NCBI RefSeq assembly: GCF_003148805.1
Contig: NZ_QGGX01000010.1
Span: forward strand, 124,001-188,000
Direction: 5' to 3'
Length of the DNA: 64,000 bases
Source: Aminobacter sp. AP02
Lineage (GTDB): Bacteria > Pseudomonadota > Alphaproteobacteria > Rhizobiales > Rhizobiaceae
Part shown: in pieces, positions 18,091-26,066 of the stretch
Layout of the letters: each line of letters begins with the position of its first letter
Position numbering within the stretch: position 1 is the first letter of the stretch
Notes under the pieces: generated by a model
What the model saw: only the letters and a program-made list of their open reading frames with translations
Told to the model about the DNA's origin: nothing
The model's database searches: none
Program-made: the position numbers and the translations under genes

Positions 18091-18543
18091 ATGTCCGACG
18101 ACCTGGCGAATCTTTTACCAACCGCGAACGAATTGAGGCAAAGGGCAGCACTGGCGGAAGCCGAGAAAGCATCTGAGGCGATCAAGCTGAAGGCTGCTGA
18201 AGACGCCGAAAAGAAGGCACTGCTCGATCGCCTGATCAAGCCTTCAGGTGTTTCCGATGAAGAGGCCTTGAAGCGCGTCGCCACGATCATTCAGCGCGCC
18301 GTGAGCAACGGTAAGACCGAAGTCCAGGTCTATCGTTTTCCGAACTCGTTGTGCACGGATGGCGGTCGCGCCATCAATCAGCAGGAGCGGGGCTGGGAGA
18401 CCACGCTGACCGGCCTTCCCAAGGAAATGTATGAATTCTGGCAGAGGCAATTGCAGCCGCGCGGGTACAAATTGTCGATGCAGATCGTGGACTTCTCGAG
18501 CGGTGTTCCAGGGGATGTGGGCGTAATGCTCAAATGGACGTGA
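18091..18543 (+). CDS. conserved-looking cytoplasmic protein of unknown function (150 aa)
   Basis: The first 55 residues are a charged alanine/glutamate/lysine-rich helix, probably a coiled coil ('AEAEKASEAIKLKAAEDA'). A compact domain of about 95 residues follows, with 'VQVYRFPNSLCTDGGRAINQ' and 'LPKEMYEFWQRQLQPRGYKL'. It has no signal peptide and no membrane segment. The ribosome site AGAGGAAAG precedes the ATG. It lies between the class I PPK2 and the SulP transporter, all on the same strand, and may be co-expressed with them. I do not recognise the domain. The coding potential is supported by clean GC-rich third positions and the ribosome site. Confidence 0.75.
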   Translation: MSDDLANLLPTANELRQRAALAEAEKASEAIKLKAAEDAEKKALLDRLIKPSGVSDEEALKRVATIIQRAVSNGKTEVQVYRFPNSLCTDGGRAINQQERGWETTLTGLPKEMYEFWQRQLQPRGYKLSMQIVDFSSGVPGDVGVMLKWT

Positions 18544-18634
18544 CGCTGCCCGATAGCTGCTTCGCCGCGCGAAGTTGAAATCTTCGAAGCAGGCGCGAAA
18601 CTCTCTGACGGCACGGCAGAGGATAAGGACTGAC

Positions 18635-20362
18635 ATGTCCTTGAGCGAACTTAAGCAAGGCGGGCTTGGCAACCTGGTTCCGGCGACGCGCTGGTTGCGG
18701 GGATACGAGGGCAAGTGGTTTCGTGCTGACCTTGTTGCCGGACTTACACTCGCGGCCTACATGATGCCAGCGGGTATCGGCGATGCCTCCCTCGCGGGGT
18801 TGCCTCCCGAAGCCGGTCTTTATGCCTGCCTCTTCTCCGGTCTCGTATTCTGGCTGTTCTGCAGTTCCCGCCATACCGCGATAAGCGTTACGTCAGCCAT
18901 TTCGCTGCTTGTCGGAGCCACGCTTGGGGGAATGGCGGGCGGCGATATGGCGCGTTATGCAGCGCTGGCGTCGTGCACGGCCTTGATGGTCGCAACCATG
19001 GCGCTCATGGTCTGGGCCGTGCATGGCGGGGCAGTAATCGCTTTCGTATCCGAGACGGTGATGACCGGGTTCAAGGCCGGGGTGGCTTTGCTATTGGCGA
19101 GCACACAATTGCCGAAGCTGTTCGGATTTGCAGGCGGGCATGGCGATTTCTGGGAGCGGATCGGGCACTTCTTTTCTCATCTGAACGAAACCAATGTGGC
19201 GGCCTTGATCCTCGGCGTAAGCGCACTGGCGCTGCTGTTGCTCGGCAAGAAATACCTGCCGAACAGACCTGTGGCACTCTTCGTCGTGGTGGCCGGAATC
19301 CTCGTTGCCCAATGGGCCAATCTTGGGGATCGTGGTGTGAAGCTGCTTGGAGAGGTTCCGCAGGGCCTGCCGCCAATTGGATTGCCGGCGGTACAGTGGG
19401 CAGACTTGAACGATTTGCTGCCGTTGGCCATGGCCTGCTTGCTTTTGGGGGCGGTCGAAACGGCTGCGATCGGTCGCACGTTCGCGCGCAAGCACGCCTA
19501 CAAGCTCGATACCAATCAGGATCTGCTTGCGCTCGCCGCAGCCAATCTCGCCGCGGGCATCGGGCAAGGCTATCCGGTCAGTGGCGGTCTGTCTCAATCG
19601 TTGGTCAACGAGAGCAGCGGAGCCCGTACGCCGCTGTCGGGCCTGTTCGCCGCATTCTTCATCCTGCTGGTGGTGATCCTGCTGTCGGGAACGTTGCGCG
19701 ATCTGCCCCAGCCGGTGCTTGCCGCAGTGGTGCTCGTGGCAGTGACCGGGCTTGTGCAAGTCCAGGCCTTGAAACGGCTTTGGGCGTTTAGCCGGACGGA
19801 GTTTGCGGTGGCGGCAGCCGCGTTCCTTGGCGTGCTCGGTTCGGGTATCTTGCGCGGCGTCCTGATTGGAGCCGTGATCTCCATTATTATCCTGTTGCGG
19901 AACAGTTCGCGGCCCCAGGCAACGGAACTGGGACGTGTCCCGGGAACCGACTATTTCGATGATCTCGCCCGGCAGTCGACCAATGAGCAAGTGCCCGGGG
20001 TTTTCATCTTTCGCAGCAGTGGCGCGATTCTCTATTTCAACGTTGATGCGTTGAACGACAGGTTTTTCGAGATGCTGGACAGCCGGCCGATCGACACGCG
20101 CCTTGCAGTGTTTTTCATGGGCTCGGTGCCTGTCCTGGATCTCGCGGGCCTGGAAATGCTGGAAGAAATTCATCGAAAGTTGCGCGAGCGCGGGATCGAA
20201 TTCTCGCTGGCCGATACTTTAGGCAGTGTTCGCGAAACGCTTGGCCGGGCAGGGTTCAAGGACGATGGCGGGCCGGTGACCGCCAATGAGCCCTTGGCCG
20301 AGGTGATCCGTCGTTGGCAACAAAGCTCCGGCGGTTCGATCGCCAGACAGCGGCATGACTGA
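18635..20362 (+). CDS. SulP-family anion transporter with STAS domain
   Basis: The 575-residue protein opens with the SulP signature region 'RADLVAGLTLAAYMMPAGIG' (30-49), then 10-12 membrane helices (to about 430) including 'GYPVSGGLSQSLVNESSG'. A cytoplasmic C-terminal STAS domain (about 440-550) contains 'RSSGAILYFNVDALNDRF' and the phospho-acceptor-like loop 'VPVLDLAGLEML'. SulP proteins move sulfate, bicarbonate, chloride or dicarboxylates. Two neighbouring functions could explain it: the sulfatase cluster 4 kb away (sulfate) or the acid-resistance island (bicarbonate, chloride). The sequence does not decide between them. AAGGA precedes the chosen ATG; an upstream start adds 20 residues without a ribosome site. 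Confidence 0.9.
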   Translation: MSLSELKQGGLGNLVPATRWLRGYEGKWFRADLVAGLTLAAYMMPAGIGDASLAGLPPEAGLYACLFSGLVFWLFCSSRHTAISVTSAISLLVGATLGGMAGGDMARYAALASCTALMVATMALMVWAVHGGAVIAFVSETVMTGFKAGVALLLASTQLPKLFGFAGGHGDFWERIGHFFSHLNETNVAALILGVSALALLLLGKKYLPNRPVALFVVVAGILVAQWANLGDRGVKLLGEVPQGLPPIGLPAVQWADLNDLLPLAMACLLLGAVETAAIGRTFARKHAYKLDTNQDLLALAAANLAAGIGQGYPVSGGLSQSLVNESSGARTPLSGLFAAFFILLVVILLSGTLRDLPQPVLAAVVLVAVTGLVQVQALKRLWAFSRTEFAVAAAAFLGVLGSGILRGVLIGAVISIIILLRNSSRPQATELGRVPGTDYFDDLARQSTNEQVPGVFIFRSSGAILYFNVDALNDRFFEMLDSRPIDTRLAVFFMGSVPVLDLAGLEMLEEIHRKLRERGIEFSLADTLGSVRETLGRAGFKDDGGPVTANEPLAEVIRRWQQSSGGSIARQRHD

Positions 20363-20615
20363 TCCACCATTGCCGCCAGAGACGTATTGTGAAAATTGCC
20401 TTGCTGTCCGAAACGGCCCGAAGCACTGCTGTTCGGCCTGGTGTCCGGTAACTGCCAATACCTTGAATTCCTGCGGGTTCGGCGAGAATTTCGCCCAACT
20501 TAAATGCGCTTGCCAGATGACGGCATCTGCGCAAAAACTATTCCAAGGACCGCTTGTCGAGCGGTAGTGAAGTTACATCATTGTCGGACCATCGTCACAA
20601 CCGAGCTGTCAAAGA

Positions 20616-21008
20616 GTGATGGCAAGCAAGTGGGGTTCTCAATCAATGGCTACAGTAACGTCCTGCCAAAATTCGGGCTTGAAGGCACGCTGGCTGATTG
20701 CTTTTGCTGCCGCATCGGCATTGCAGTTAACGCCGATCTACGGCGTTCAAGCACATGCCGATGAGTCGGCATTTGATGACTTCCCGTTCCTGGTGCATTG
20801 CAGCTTTAGCGGCCTAAGTCGAGCCTTTTATCTATCGACAATTGGCCCGGATGGAGTTGCCATTTATATCTCGCCAGACAGGCAGGCCGGGACAATAACG
20901 ATCAAAGGCAAGGCCGAGCCTGTAGGAGCGGACGGGAGCGGAAGCTGCGCCGGCAAAACGCTTGAGCAATTGCGGTCGGTTGGCCAAGCCTACTATCTGG
21001 CGCGCTGA
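20616..21008 (+). CDS. small exported protein of unknown function (130 aa)
   Basis: A hydrophobic stretch 'WLIAFAAASALQL' ending near 'GVQAHA' looks like a signal peptide, giving a mature part of about 83 residues with two cysteines ('VHCSFSGLSRAFYLSTIG' and 'GSGSCAGKTL'). Several starts are possible: GTG at 20616, ATG at 20619 or ATG at 20646; the last gives the most usual signal-peptide length. I do not recognise the fold. It follows the SulP gene by about 250 bases and converges on the formylglycine-generating enzyme gene. Even composition and a plausible export signal support it as real. Confidence 0.6.
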   Translation: MMASKWGSQSMATVTSCQNSGLKARWLIAFAAASALQLTPIYGVQAHADESAFDDFPFLVHCSFSGLSRAFYLSTIGPDGVAIYISPDRQAGTITIKGKAEPVGADGSGSCAGKTLEQLRSVGQAYYLAR

Positions 21009-21056
21009 GTCGCTTCCGAGCGAAAGCGCGTCCGTGCGGGTTAGTCAGCCCGCCGC

Positions 21057-22010
21057 CTAGTCCGTCTTCTGCCGTAACACGCAGCGGAAGCTGACGTGGC
21101 TCGTCGAGGTGTCGACTGGCTCGGCATGCCGCGCGGCGGGCCGGTAACGACGGCAATAATTGGGCGCGCACAGATGCGAGCCGCCCTTCAACACCTTGCG
21201 CGGGATCCTGATCTGCGGCTGGTTCGGGTCGAAGCTCGACTCAATGGGGCCGCCGCGCGGATTGGTCGGCACGCAGCAGGCTTTCGGCGCATCCTCGGTG
21301 TGCTTGGTCGACCAGAAGTCGCTGGTCCATTCCCAGACATTGCCGATCATGTCGTAGAGACCGTAGGCGTTGGCGGGAAATGCTGTCACCGGCGAGGTGC
21401 GGTCGTTGCCGTCGCTCTTGAGGTTCTCGTGCGGGAACGTGCCTTGCCAGGTGTTGGCCATGTGCTTGCCGCCGGGGGTGAGTTCGTCGCCCCAGGCGTA
21501 TTCGGCGTCTTCGAGCCCGGCGCGGCCAGCGAACTCCCACTCGGCTTCGGTGGGCAGTTCCTTGCCGGCCCATTTGGCATAAGCCTCGGCGTCGCAGTAT
21601 GCGACATGAACCACCGGATGTTCGTCGAGCCCTTTGATGTTGCTGCCCGGACCATACGGCCGGCGCCAGTTGGCACCGAACTTGAAAGCCCACCACTGCC
21701 CCCAGTTCCGCAGGTCGACCGGGCCTTTCGGCGGCGAAAAGATCAGCGATCCGGCTTGCAGCATATGCGGCAGGGCGCCTGGATAGTCAGCCGGGTTTGG
21801 CGGGATCTCGGCGAAGGTGGTGTAGTTGGTAGCCTCGACGAAACGCCTGAACTGGCGATTGGTGACAGGGGTCTTGTCCATGAAGAACCCGTCGACGCTG
21901 ACGCGGTGGGCAGGGCGCTCCTCGGCATAGTGCCTGTCCGAGCCCATTCGGAACGTGCCGCCTGGAATCCACAGCATGTCCGCCTTGCCGATGACTGGGC
22001 TTTCGTTCAT
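21057..22010 (-). CDS. formylglycine-generating enzyme (sulfatase-modifying factor)
   Basis: The 317-residue protein has the FGE/SUMF1 fold: 'MLWIPGGTFRMGS' at the start, 'TPVTNRQFRRFV', 'LPTEAEWEFAGRAG', 'NVWEWTSDFW' and, near the end, 'KGGSHLCAPNYCRRYRPAAR'. The two active-site cysteines C281 and C286 keep the exact C-x4-C spacing of the copper-binding pair in human SUMF1, so this is an aerobic FGE rather than a catalytically dead relative. It oxidises the Cys of a sulfatase signature to formylglycine in the cytoplasm before export. It has no signal peptide. It is the last gene of an operon with PPK2 and HAD phosphatase, divergent from a Cys-type sulfatase, its obvious substrate. An in-frame start 28 codons upstream is rejected as it adds non-family sequence. 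Confidence 0.93.
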   Translation of the reverse strand: MNESPVIGKADMLWIPGGTFRMGSDRHYAEERPAHRVSVDGFFMDKTPVTNRQFRRFVEATNYTTFAEIPPNPADYPGALPHMLQAGSLIFSPPKGPVDLRNWGQWWAFKFGANWRRPYGPGSNIKGLDEHPVVHVAYCDAEAYAKWAGKELPTEAEWEFAGRAGLEDAEYAWGDELTPGGKHMANTWQGTFPHENLKSDGNDRTSPVTAFPANAYGLYDMIGNVWEWTSDFWSTKHTEDAPKACCVPTNPRGGPIESSFDPNQPQIRIPRKVLKGGSHLCAPNYCRRYRPAARHAEPVDTSTSHVSFRCVLRQKTD

Positions 22011-22108
22011 CGCGATATCTCTTTCAACGGCGTTTGCACGGCGAGGCAGCATACACCTTGCCCTTGTCGTGTCGACCTTTTCGCTGCCCGGCACATGCGC
22101 ACTGGGCC

Positions 22109-22993
22109 TCAGGATTTCTCATCGGCAAGCTGCTTTCGGGCCTTGTCCATCTCCTGCAAGACCTCGTCGCCAACCTCCGGGAATTTCGGGTCGAGCTTCT
22201 GCAGCCGGTCAACGATGGTTGCCGCAATGACCAGGCGCGTGAACCATTTGTTATCGGCCGGCACGACATGCCAGGGCGCACTTTTCGTCGCCGTGTGCCG
22301 GATCATGTCCTCATAGGCGTCCATGTAGGCGCTCCAGTGCTGGCGCTCGACAAGATCCTGGCTGGAGAATTTCCAGCGCTTTTCCGGGTCTTCGATGCGT
22401 TCCATGAAACGCCGCTTCTGCTCGTCCTTCGAAACGTGGAGGAAAAACTTGAGAAGGATCGTGCCGTTGCGCGCCAGGTGCTTTTCGAAGGTGCAGATGT
22501 CTTCGAAACGCTCCTTCCAGATGTCGTCGGTCACAAGGTCCGGCGGCAGGTTCTGGCTGGCGAGGATTTCCGGGTGCACGCGAGCGACGAGAACTTCTTC
22601 GTAATAGGAACGGTTGAAAATGCCGACGCGGCCGCGCTCCGGCAGCCTGACTGCGCAGCGCCAAAGGTAGTCGTGGCGCAGTTCGGTCGAACTCGGTGCC
22701 TTGAATGAAGTCACGTCGCAGCCTTGGGGGTTGACCCCGGACATGACGTGTTCGATGGCGCTGTCCTTGCCCGCTGCGTCCATGGCCTGCAGGACGATCA
22801 GCACCGACCAGCGCCCTTCGGCGTAAAGCCGTTCCTGCAGCCCGCGCAGGCGCTTCACGCCTGCTTCCAGCAGTTCTTTGGCGTCGTCCTTTTCGATGTC
22901 GAGGCCACACGTGTCGCCCGGATTGCAGTCGCCAAGCTGGAACTTCCGGCCCTTCTTCACCCGAAAGGTCTTGACGATTTCGGCTGGCAGCAT
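22109..22993 (-). CDS. polyphosphate kinase 2, class III type
   Basis: The 294-residue P-loop kinase has Walker A 'AMDAAGKDSAIEHVMSGVNP' (from residue 70) and the second motif 'FNRSYYEEVLVARVHPE' (126-142), typical of class III PPK2. Family members phosphorylate both AMP and ADP with polyphosphate, so they can rebuild ATP directly from AMP. The lid region contains 'WKFSSQDLVERQHWSAYMDA'. It differs strongly from the class I enzyme encoded 4 kb away. The ribosome site GAGG precedes the ATG. It is the middle gene of the HAD-PPK2-FGE operon, with 34 and 98 bases to its neighbours. Confidence 0.92.
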   Translation of the reverse strand: MLPAEIVKTFRVKKGRKFQLGDCNPGDTCGLDIEKDDAKELLEAGVKRLRGLQERLYAEGRWSVLIVLQAMDAAGKDSAIEHVMSGVNPQGCDVTSFKAPSSTELRHDYLWRCAVRLPERGRVGIFNRSYYEEVLVARVHPEILASQNLPPDLVTDDIWKERFEDICTFEKHLARNGTILLKFFLHVSKDEQKRRFMERIEDPEKRWKFSSQDLVERQHWSAYMDAYEDMIRHTATKSAPWHVVPADNKWFTRLVIAATIVDRLQKLDPKFPEVGDEVLQEMDKARKQLADEKS

Positions 22994-23027
22994 GTCGGTG
23001 CCTCTAATGGGGGCGGTGCGCCGCCGG

Positions 23028-24038
23028 CTATTTTGCCGGCGGATAGATGGTGAGCCAGTCGCTCTTCATGTCGACGATGGTCCAGCCCTTGGCGGTGCCT
23101 TCATCGAGCGCCTTGTCGAGCTTGCCGATATGCGACTGGCGATCATAGGCCCATTCGCGGTCGGCATCGGTGTGGTGGACAATGCCGATGAAGCGCGCGC
23201 CGTCGCCGGCCGCGGTCCATTCCAGCATCTGCTGGTCGCCATCCGAGTTGCCGAAGGCGAGGATCGGGCGGCGGCCGATGAAATTGTTGATGCCCGAAGG
23301 CTTGCCTGGGCCGTCGTCGATGAACTCGACCTTGGGCTCCTTGACCAGAACCGGCTTGCCGTCTCGCAATTCGAACTTTGTCACCCCGGCCGATCCGATG
23401 ACCTGTTCGGGAGGAATGCCATAGGCCTTTTCAGCGAAGCCGCGCATGAATTCGACGCCACCGCCCGAGACGATGAACGTCTTGAAGCCGTTGGCGCGGA
23501 GATAGCCAAGAAGCTCCAGTTGCGGCTGGTAGACCAGTTCGTCGTAGGGGCGATCGAAGCGGGGGTGGCGCGCTGTTTTCAACCAATCGGCAACGATGGC
23601 GGCATATTCATCCGTGGTCATGCCCGAATGGCTCACCGCCATCAGCTCCATCAGGCCCTTTTCGCCCGATGCGGCGAGCCCTTTTATATCGCCTGCCAGC
23701 ACTGACTTGAAAGGCTCGGTGTCCTTCCATTCCGGGTGCTGTGGCGCCATCGCCTTGATGCGGTCGAGAGCAAAAGCCAGCTGGAAATACATCGGCTGCT
23801 CCGACCACAGTGTTCCGTCATTGTCGAAGACAGCGATGCGTTCTTGGGGTTTTACGAAATCCGCTCCGCCATCCTTCGTCACCTTGGCGACGAAATCGGT
23901 GATCGCCGACTTCACCGCGCCGTCCTTCCACGACGGCAACGGGTCCGATTGGGCGAAGGCGCTGGAGACAAGTGCCAGCAAAAGGAGAGGAAGTGCCAGG
24001 AATGTTTGCAGGAAGAAGTTGCGTGAGGGGGTCGTCAA
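23028..24038 (-). CDS. exported HAD-superfamily phosphatase
   Basis: The 336-residue protein starts with a Sec signal peptide ('LPLLLLALVSSAFAQ'). HAD motif I is 'FDNDGTLW', motif II 'IVSGGG', and the acidic motif is 'FGNSDGDQQM', resembling phosphoserine-phosphatase-like HAD enzymes with an all-helical cap. It should be a periplasmic phosphomonoesterase; the substrate is unknown. The start is a TTG with GGAGG five bases before it. There is no ATG choice because an in-frame TGA lies eight codons upstream. It leads the HAD-PPK2-FGE operon and diverges from the sulfatase gene, suggesting a shared response, for example to sulfur or phosphorus supply. Confidence 0.85.
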   Translation of the reverse strand: MTTPSRNFFLQTFLALPLLLLALVSSAFAQSDPLPSWKDGAVKSAITDFVAKVTKDGGADFVKPQERIAVFDNDGTLWSEQPMYFQLAFALDRIKAMAPQHPEWKDTEPFKSVLAGDIKGLAASGEKGLMELMAVSHSGMTTDEYAAIVADWLKTARHPRFDRPYDELVYQPQLELLGYLRANGFKTFIVSGGGVEFMRGFAEKAYGIPPEQVIGSAGVTKFELRDGKPVLVKEPKVEFIDDGPGKPSGINNFIGRRPILAFGNSDGDQQMLEWTAAGDGARFIGIVHHTDADREWAYDRQSHIGKLDKALDEGTAKGWTIVDMKSDWLTIYPPAK

Positions 24039-24388
24039 AATCGCCTCCGACTGAACTGCTCATCTGCAATGCTATCTGTGTTTTCGCCAATCCTCCAGAG
24101 CAAAACCGAACGCCGTTTTTCATTAGCACTCGTTGATAGTAATACAATCTCATACAGGCACCGAAGCGCCGCCGACTATCGCTTCATTTACAAGATGTAA
24201 GCTTTGATACCGAAACATCTGCTGGCACAAGAATTCCTGTTACGTTCCGTCTTCCCTAGCGTGAAGTGCGCCAATACACTGATCATGCCGAATGGAGGTC
24301 CGGCACAAAGTCCGTCGACATTTTGATGGGCACTCCCTGTCTTGAAAGCACCGGTTCGTTCCAACTGATTTCGCTCAGGAGTATGACT
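24039..24388. promoter_or_regulatory. divergent promoter region between HAD phosphatase and sulfatase
   Basis: This 350-base stretch separates the divergent sulfatase and HAD-PPK2-FGE units and contains no convincing gene. It is AT-rich around 24080-24240 compared with the flanks, as expected for promoters. I could not place -35/-10 boxes or an operator with confidence. Confidence 0.45.
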
Positions 24389-25981
24389 ATGCGGAAGGGA
24401 AGTATTTTGAGGGCGGCAATGATCGCCGCGGCCAGTTGTTTGGCCATCGGGGCGGTTTCATCCGCCAGCGCGCAGGACGCGCAAAAACCCAACATCCTCG
24501 TCATCTTCGGCGACGACATCGGCCAGACCAACATATCAGCCTATTCCATGGGCTTGGTGGGATACAAGACACCCAACATCGACCGCATCGCCAAGGAAGG
24601 CATGATGTTCACGGATTATTATGCCGAGAACAGCTGCACGGCAGGGCGCTCGACATTCATTACGGGTCAGGTGTGCTTGCGGACGGGCCTCTGCAAGGTC
24701 GGCGCTCCCGGCGCGGCTGTTGGCCTGCAGGATCGCGACGTAACGATTGCCCAGGCGCTGAAGCCGCTTGGCTATGCAACCGGCCAGTTCGGTAAGAACC
24801 ATCTAGGCGACCGCGACGAGTACCTGCCGACCAAGCACGGCTTCGACGAGTTCTTCGGCAATCTTTATCATCTCAATGCCGAGCAAGAGCCCGAGAGTCC
24901 CAATTGGCCGAAGGACGACCCGGAATTTCTCAAGGCTTACAACCCCCGCGGCGTGCTGCACAGTTTCGCCGACGGCAAGATCGAGGACACCGGTCCGCTG
25001 ACGATCAAGCGTATGGAGACGATCGACGACGAGACGACGGCTGCAGCCATCGACTTCATAAACCGCCAGGCCAAGGCCAAGAAGCCTTTCTTCACTTGGA
25101 TGAACACGACGCGCATGCATGCCTTCACTCACGTGCGTGAATCGATGCGCGGCCAAAGCGGGATGCCCGACAACGAATATGGCGACGGGATGATCGAGCA
25201 CGACGGCGACGTCGGCAAGCTGCTGAAGGCGCTCGACGACCTCGGCATCGCCGACAACACGATCGTAGTCTACACAACCGACAACGGCCCAAACCAGTGG
25301 TCGTGGCCGGACGCGGCGACGACACCCTTCCGCAGCGAAAAGGACACCAACTGGGAAGGCGCCTTCCGCGTGCCGGCAATGGTGCGTTGGCCCGGACAAA
25401 TTGAGCCCGGACAGATTTCGAACGAGATGGTTTCGGGGCTCGACTGGTTTCCGACACTGCTGGCGGCGGGCGGCGACGCCACCATCAAGGACGAGCTGCT
25501 GAAGGGTAAGCAGATCGGTGACAAGCAGTTCAAGGTGCATCTCGACGGCTTCAACCAGCTTGACTACCTGACGGGCAAGTCGCCGAAAAGCGCACGCAAC
25601 GAGTTCTTTTACTTCAATGACGATGGCGATCTGGTGGCCACGCGTTTCGACGACTGGAAAGTCGTCTTTGAAGAACAACGTTTGCCTGGCGGCTTTGACG
25701 TCTGGGCAAATCCCTTCACGAAACTCCGCGTTCCGAAGCTGTTCAATCTTCGCACGGACCCCTACGAGCGCGCCGATATCGTTTCGGACCAGTACAACGA
25801 TTGGCGGGTCAGGAATGATTTTCTGTTCGTGAAAGGGGTCATGAAGTCGGCCGCCATTCTGGAGACCTTTGTCGAATACCCGCCCAGTCAGCGGCCGGCA
25901 AGCTTCAGCGTCGATCAGATTCGCGAGGAGGTCGACAAGGCCATCGAGAAGCACTTCGAAGAGCAACAAAAGAAGCAATAG
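24389..25981 (+). CDS. exported arylsulfatase-like sulfatase (Cys type)
   Basis: The 530-residue protein has a signal peptide ending near 'SSASAQ'. The alkaline-phosphatase-fold metal site is 'LVIFGDDIGQTN', the modification signature is 'NSCTAGRSTFITGQ' with C83 as the formylglycine precursor, then 'GQFGKNHLGDRDEYLP' and 'TTDNGPNQWSW'. The signature has Ala where most sulfatases have Pro (C-x-A-x-R), a variant seen in related arylsulfatases. It would cleave sulfate esters in the periplasm or outside the cell. The divergently encoded FGE supplies the needed cofactor. Of two close ATGs, the second is chosen because AGGAG is seven bases before it. Natural substrate unknown. Confidence 0.9.
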   Translation: MRKGSILRAAMIAAASCLAIGAVSSASAQDAQKPNILVIFGDDIGQTNISAYSMGLVGYKTPNIDRIAKEGMMFTDYYAENSCTAGRSTFITGQVCLRTGLCKVGAPGAAVGLQDRDVTIAQALKPLGYATGQFGKNHLGDRDEYLPTKHGFDEFFGNLYHLNAEQEPESPNWPKDDPEFLKAYNPRGVLHSFADGKIEDTGPLTIKRMETIDDETTAAAIDFINRQAKAKKPFFTWMNTTRMHAFTHVRESMRGQSGMPDNEYGDGMIEHDGDVGKLLKALDDLGIADNTIVVYTTDNGPNQWSWPDAATTPFRSEKDTNWEGAFRVPAMVRWPGQIEPGQISNEMVSGLDWFPTLLAAGGDATIKDELLKGKQIGDKQFKVHLDGFNQLDYLTGKSPKSARNEFFYFNDDGDLVATRFDDWKVVFEEQRLPGGFDVWANPFTKLRVPKLFNLRTDPYERADIVSDQYNDWRVRNDFLFVKGVMKSAAILETFVEYPPSQRPASFSVDQIREEVDKAIEKHFEEQQKKQ

Positions 25982-26010
25982 CCTGGGCTATTCACGTTCC
26001 CATGCTGCGA

Positions 26011-26034
26011 CGCGCCAACCCACAGGTTGGCGCG
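26011..26034 (+). terminator. hairpin terminator after the sulfatase gene
   Basis: A perfect 10-base-pair stem (CGCGCCAACC / GGTTGGCGCG) with a 4-base loop is followed by TCCTTT. It lies 30 bases after the sulfatase stop and 33 bases before the MoxR gene, so it probably separates the two units. The short T run makes it moderately strong at best. Confidence 0.6.
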
Positions 26035-26066
26035 TCCTTTAACAGACACGCAAAATTGAGGTCGCC

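Noticed and set aside
20355-20567. A 70-codon plus-strand frame with several cysteines, overlapping the SulP stop
   Set aside because: The Cys pattern is interesting, but there is no ribosome site and no regular metal-binding spacing. Not supported enough to call.
24803-25978. A 391-codon minus-strand frame
   Set aside because: Antisense to the sulfatase gene with no recognisable motif.
24389-25981. Serine-type (anaerobic, AtsB-dependent) sulfatase
   Set aside because: The modification position is Cys (C83) and an aerobic FGE, not a radical-SAM maturase, is encoded beside it.
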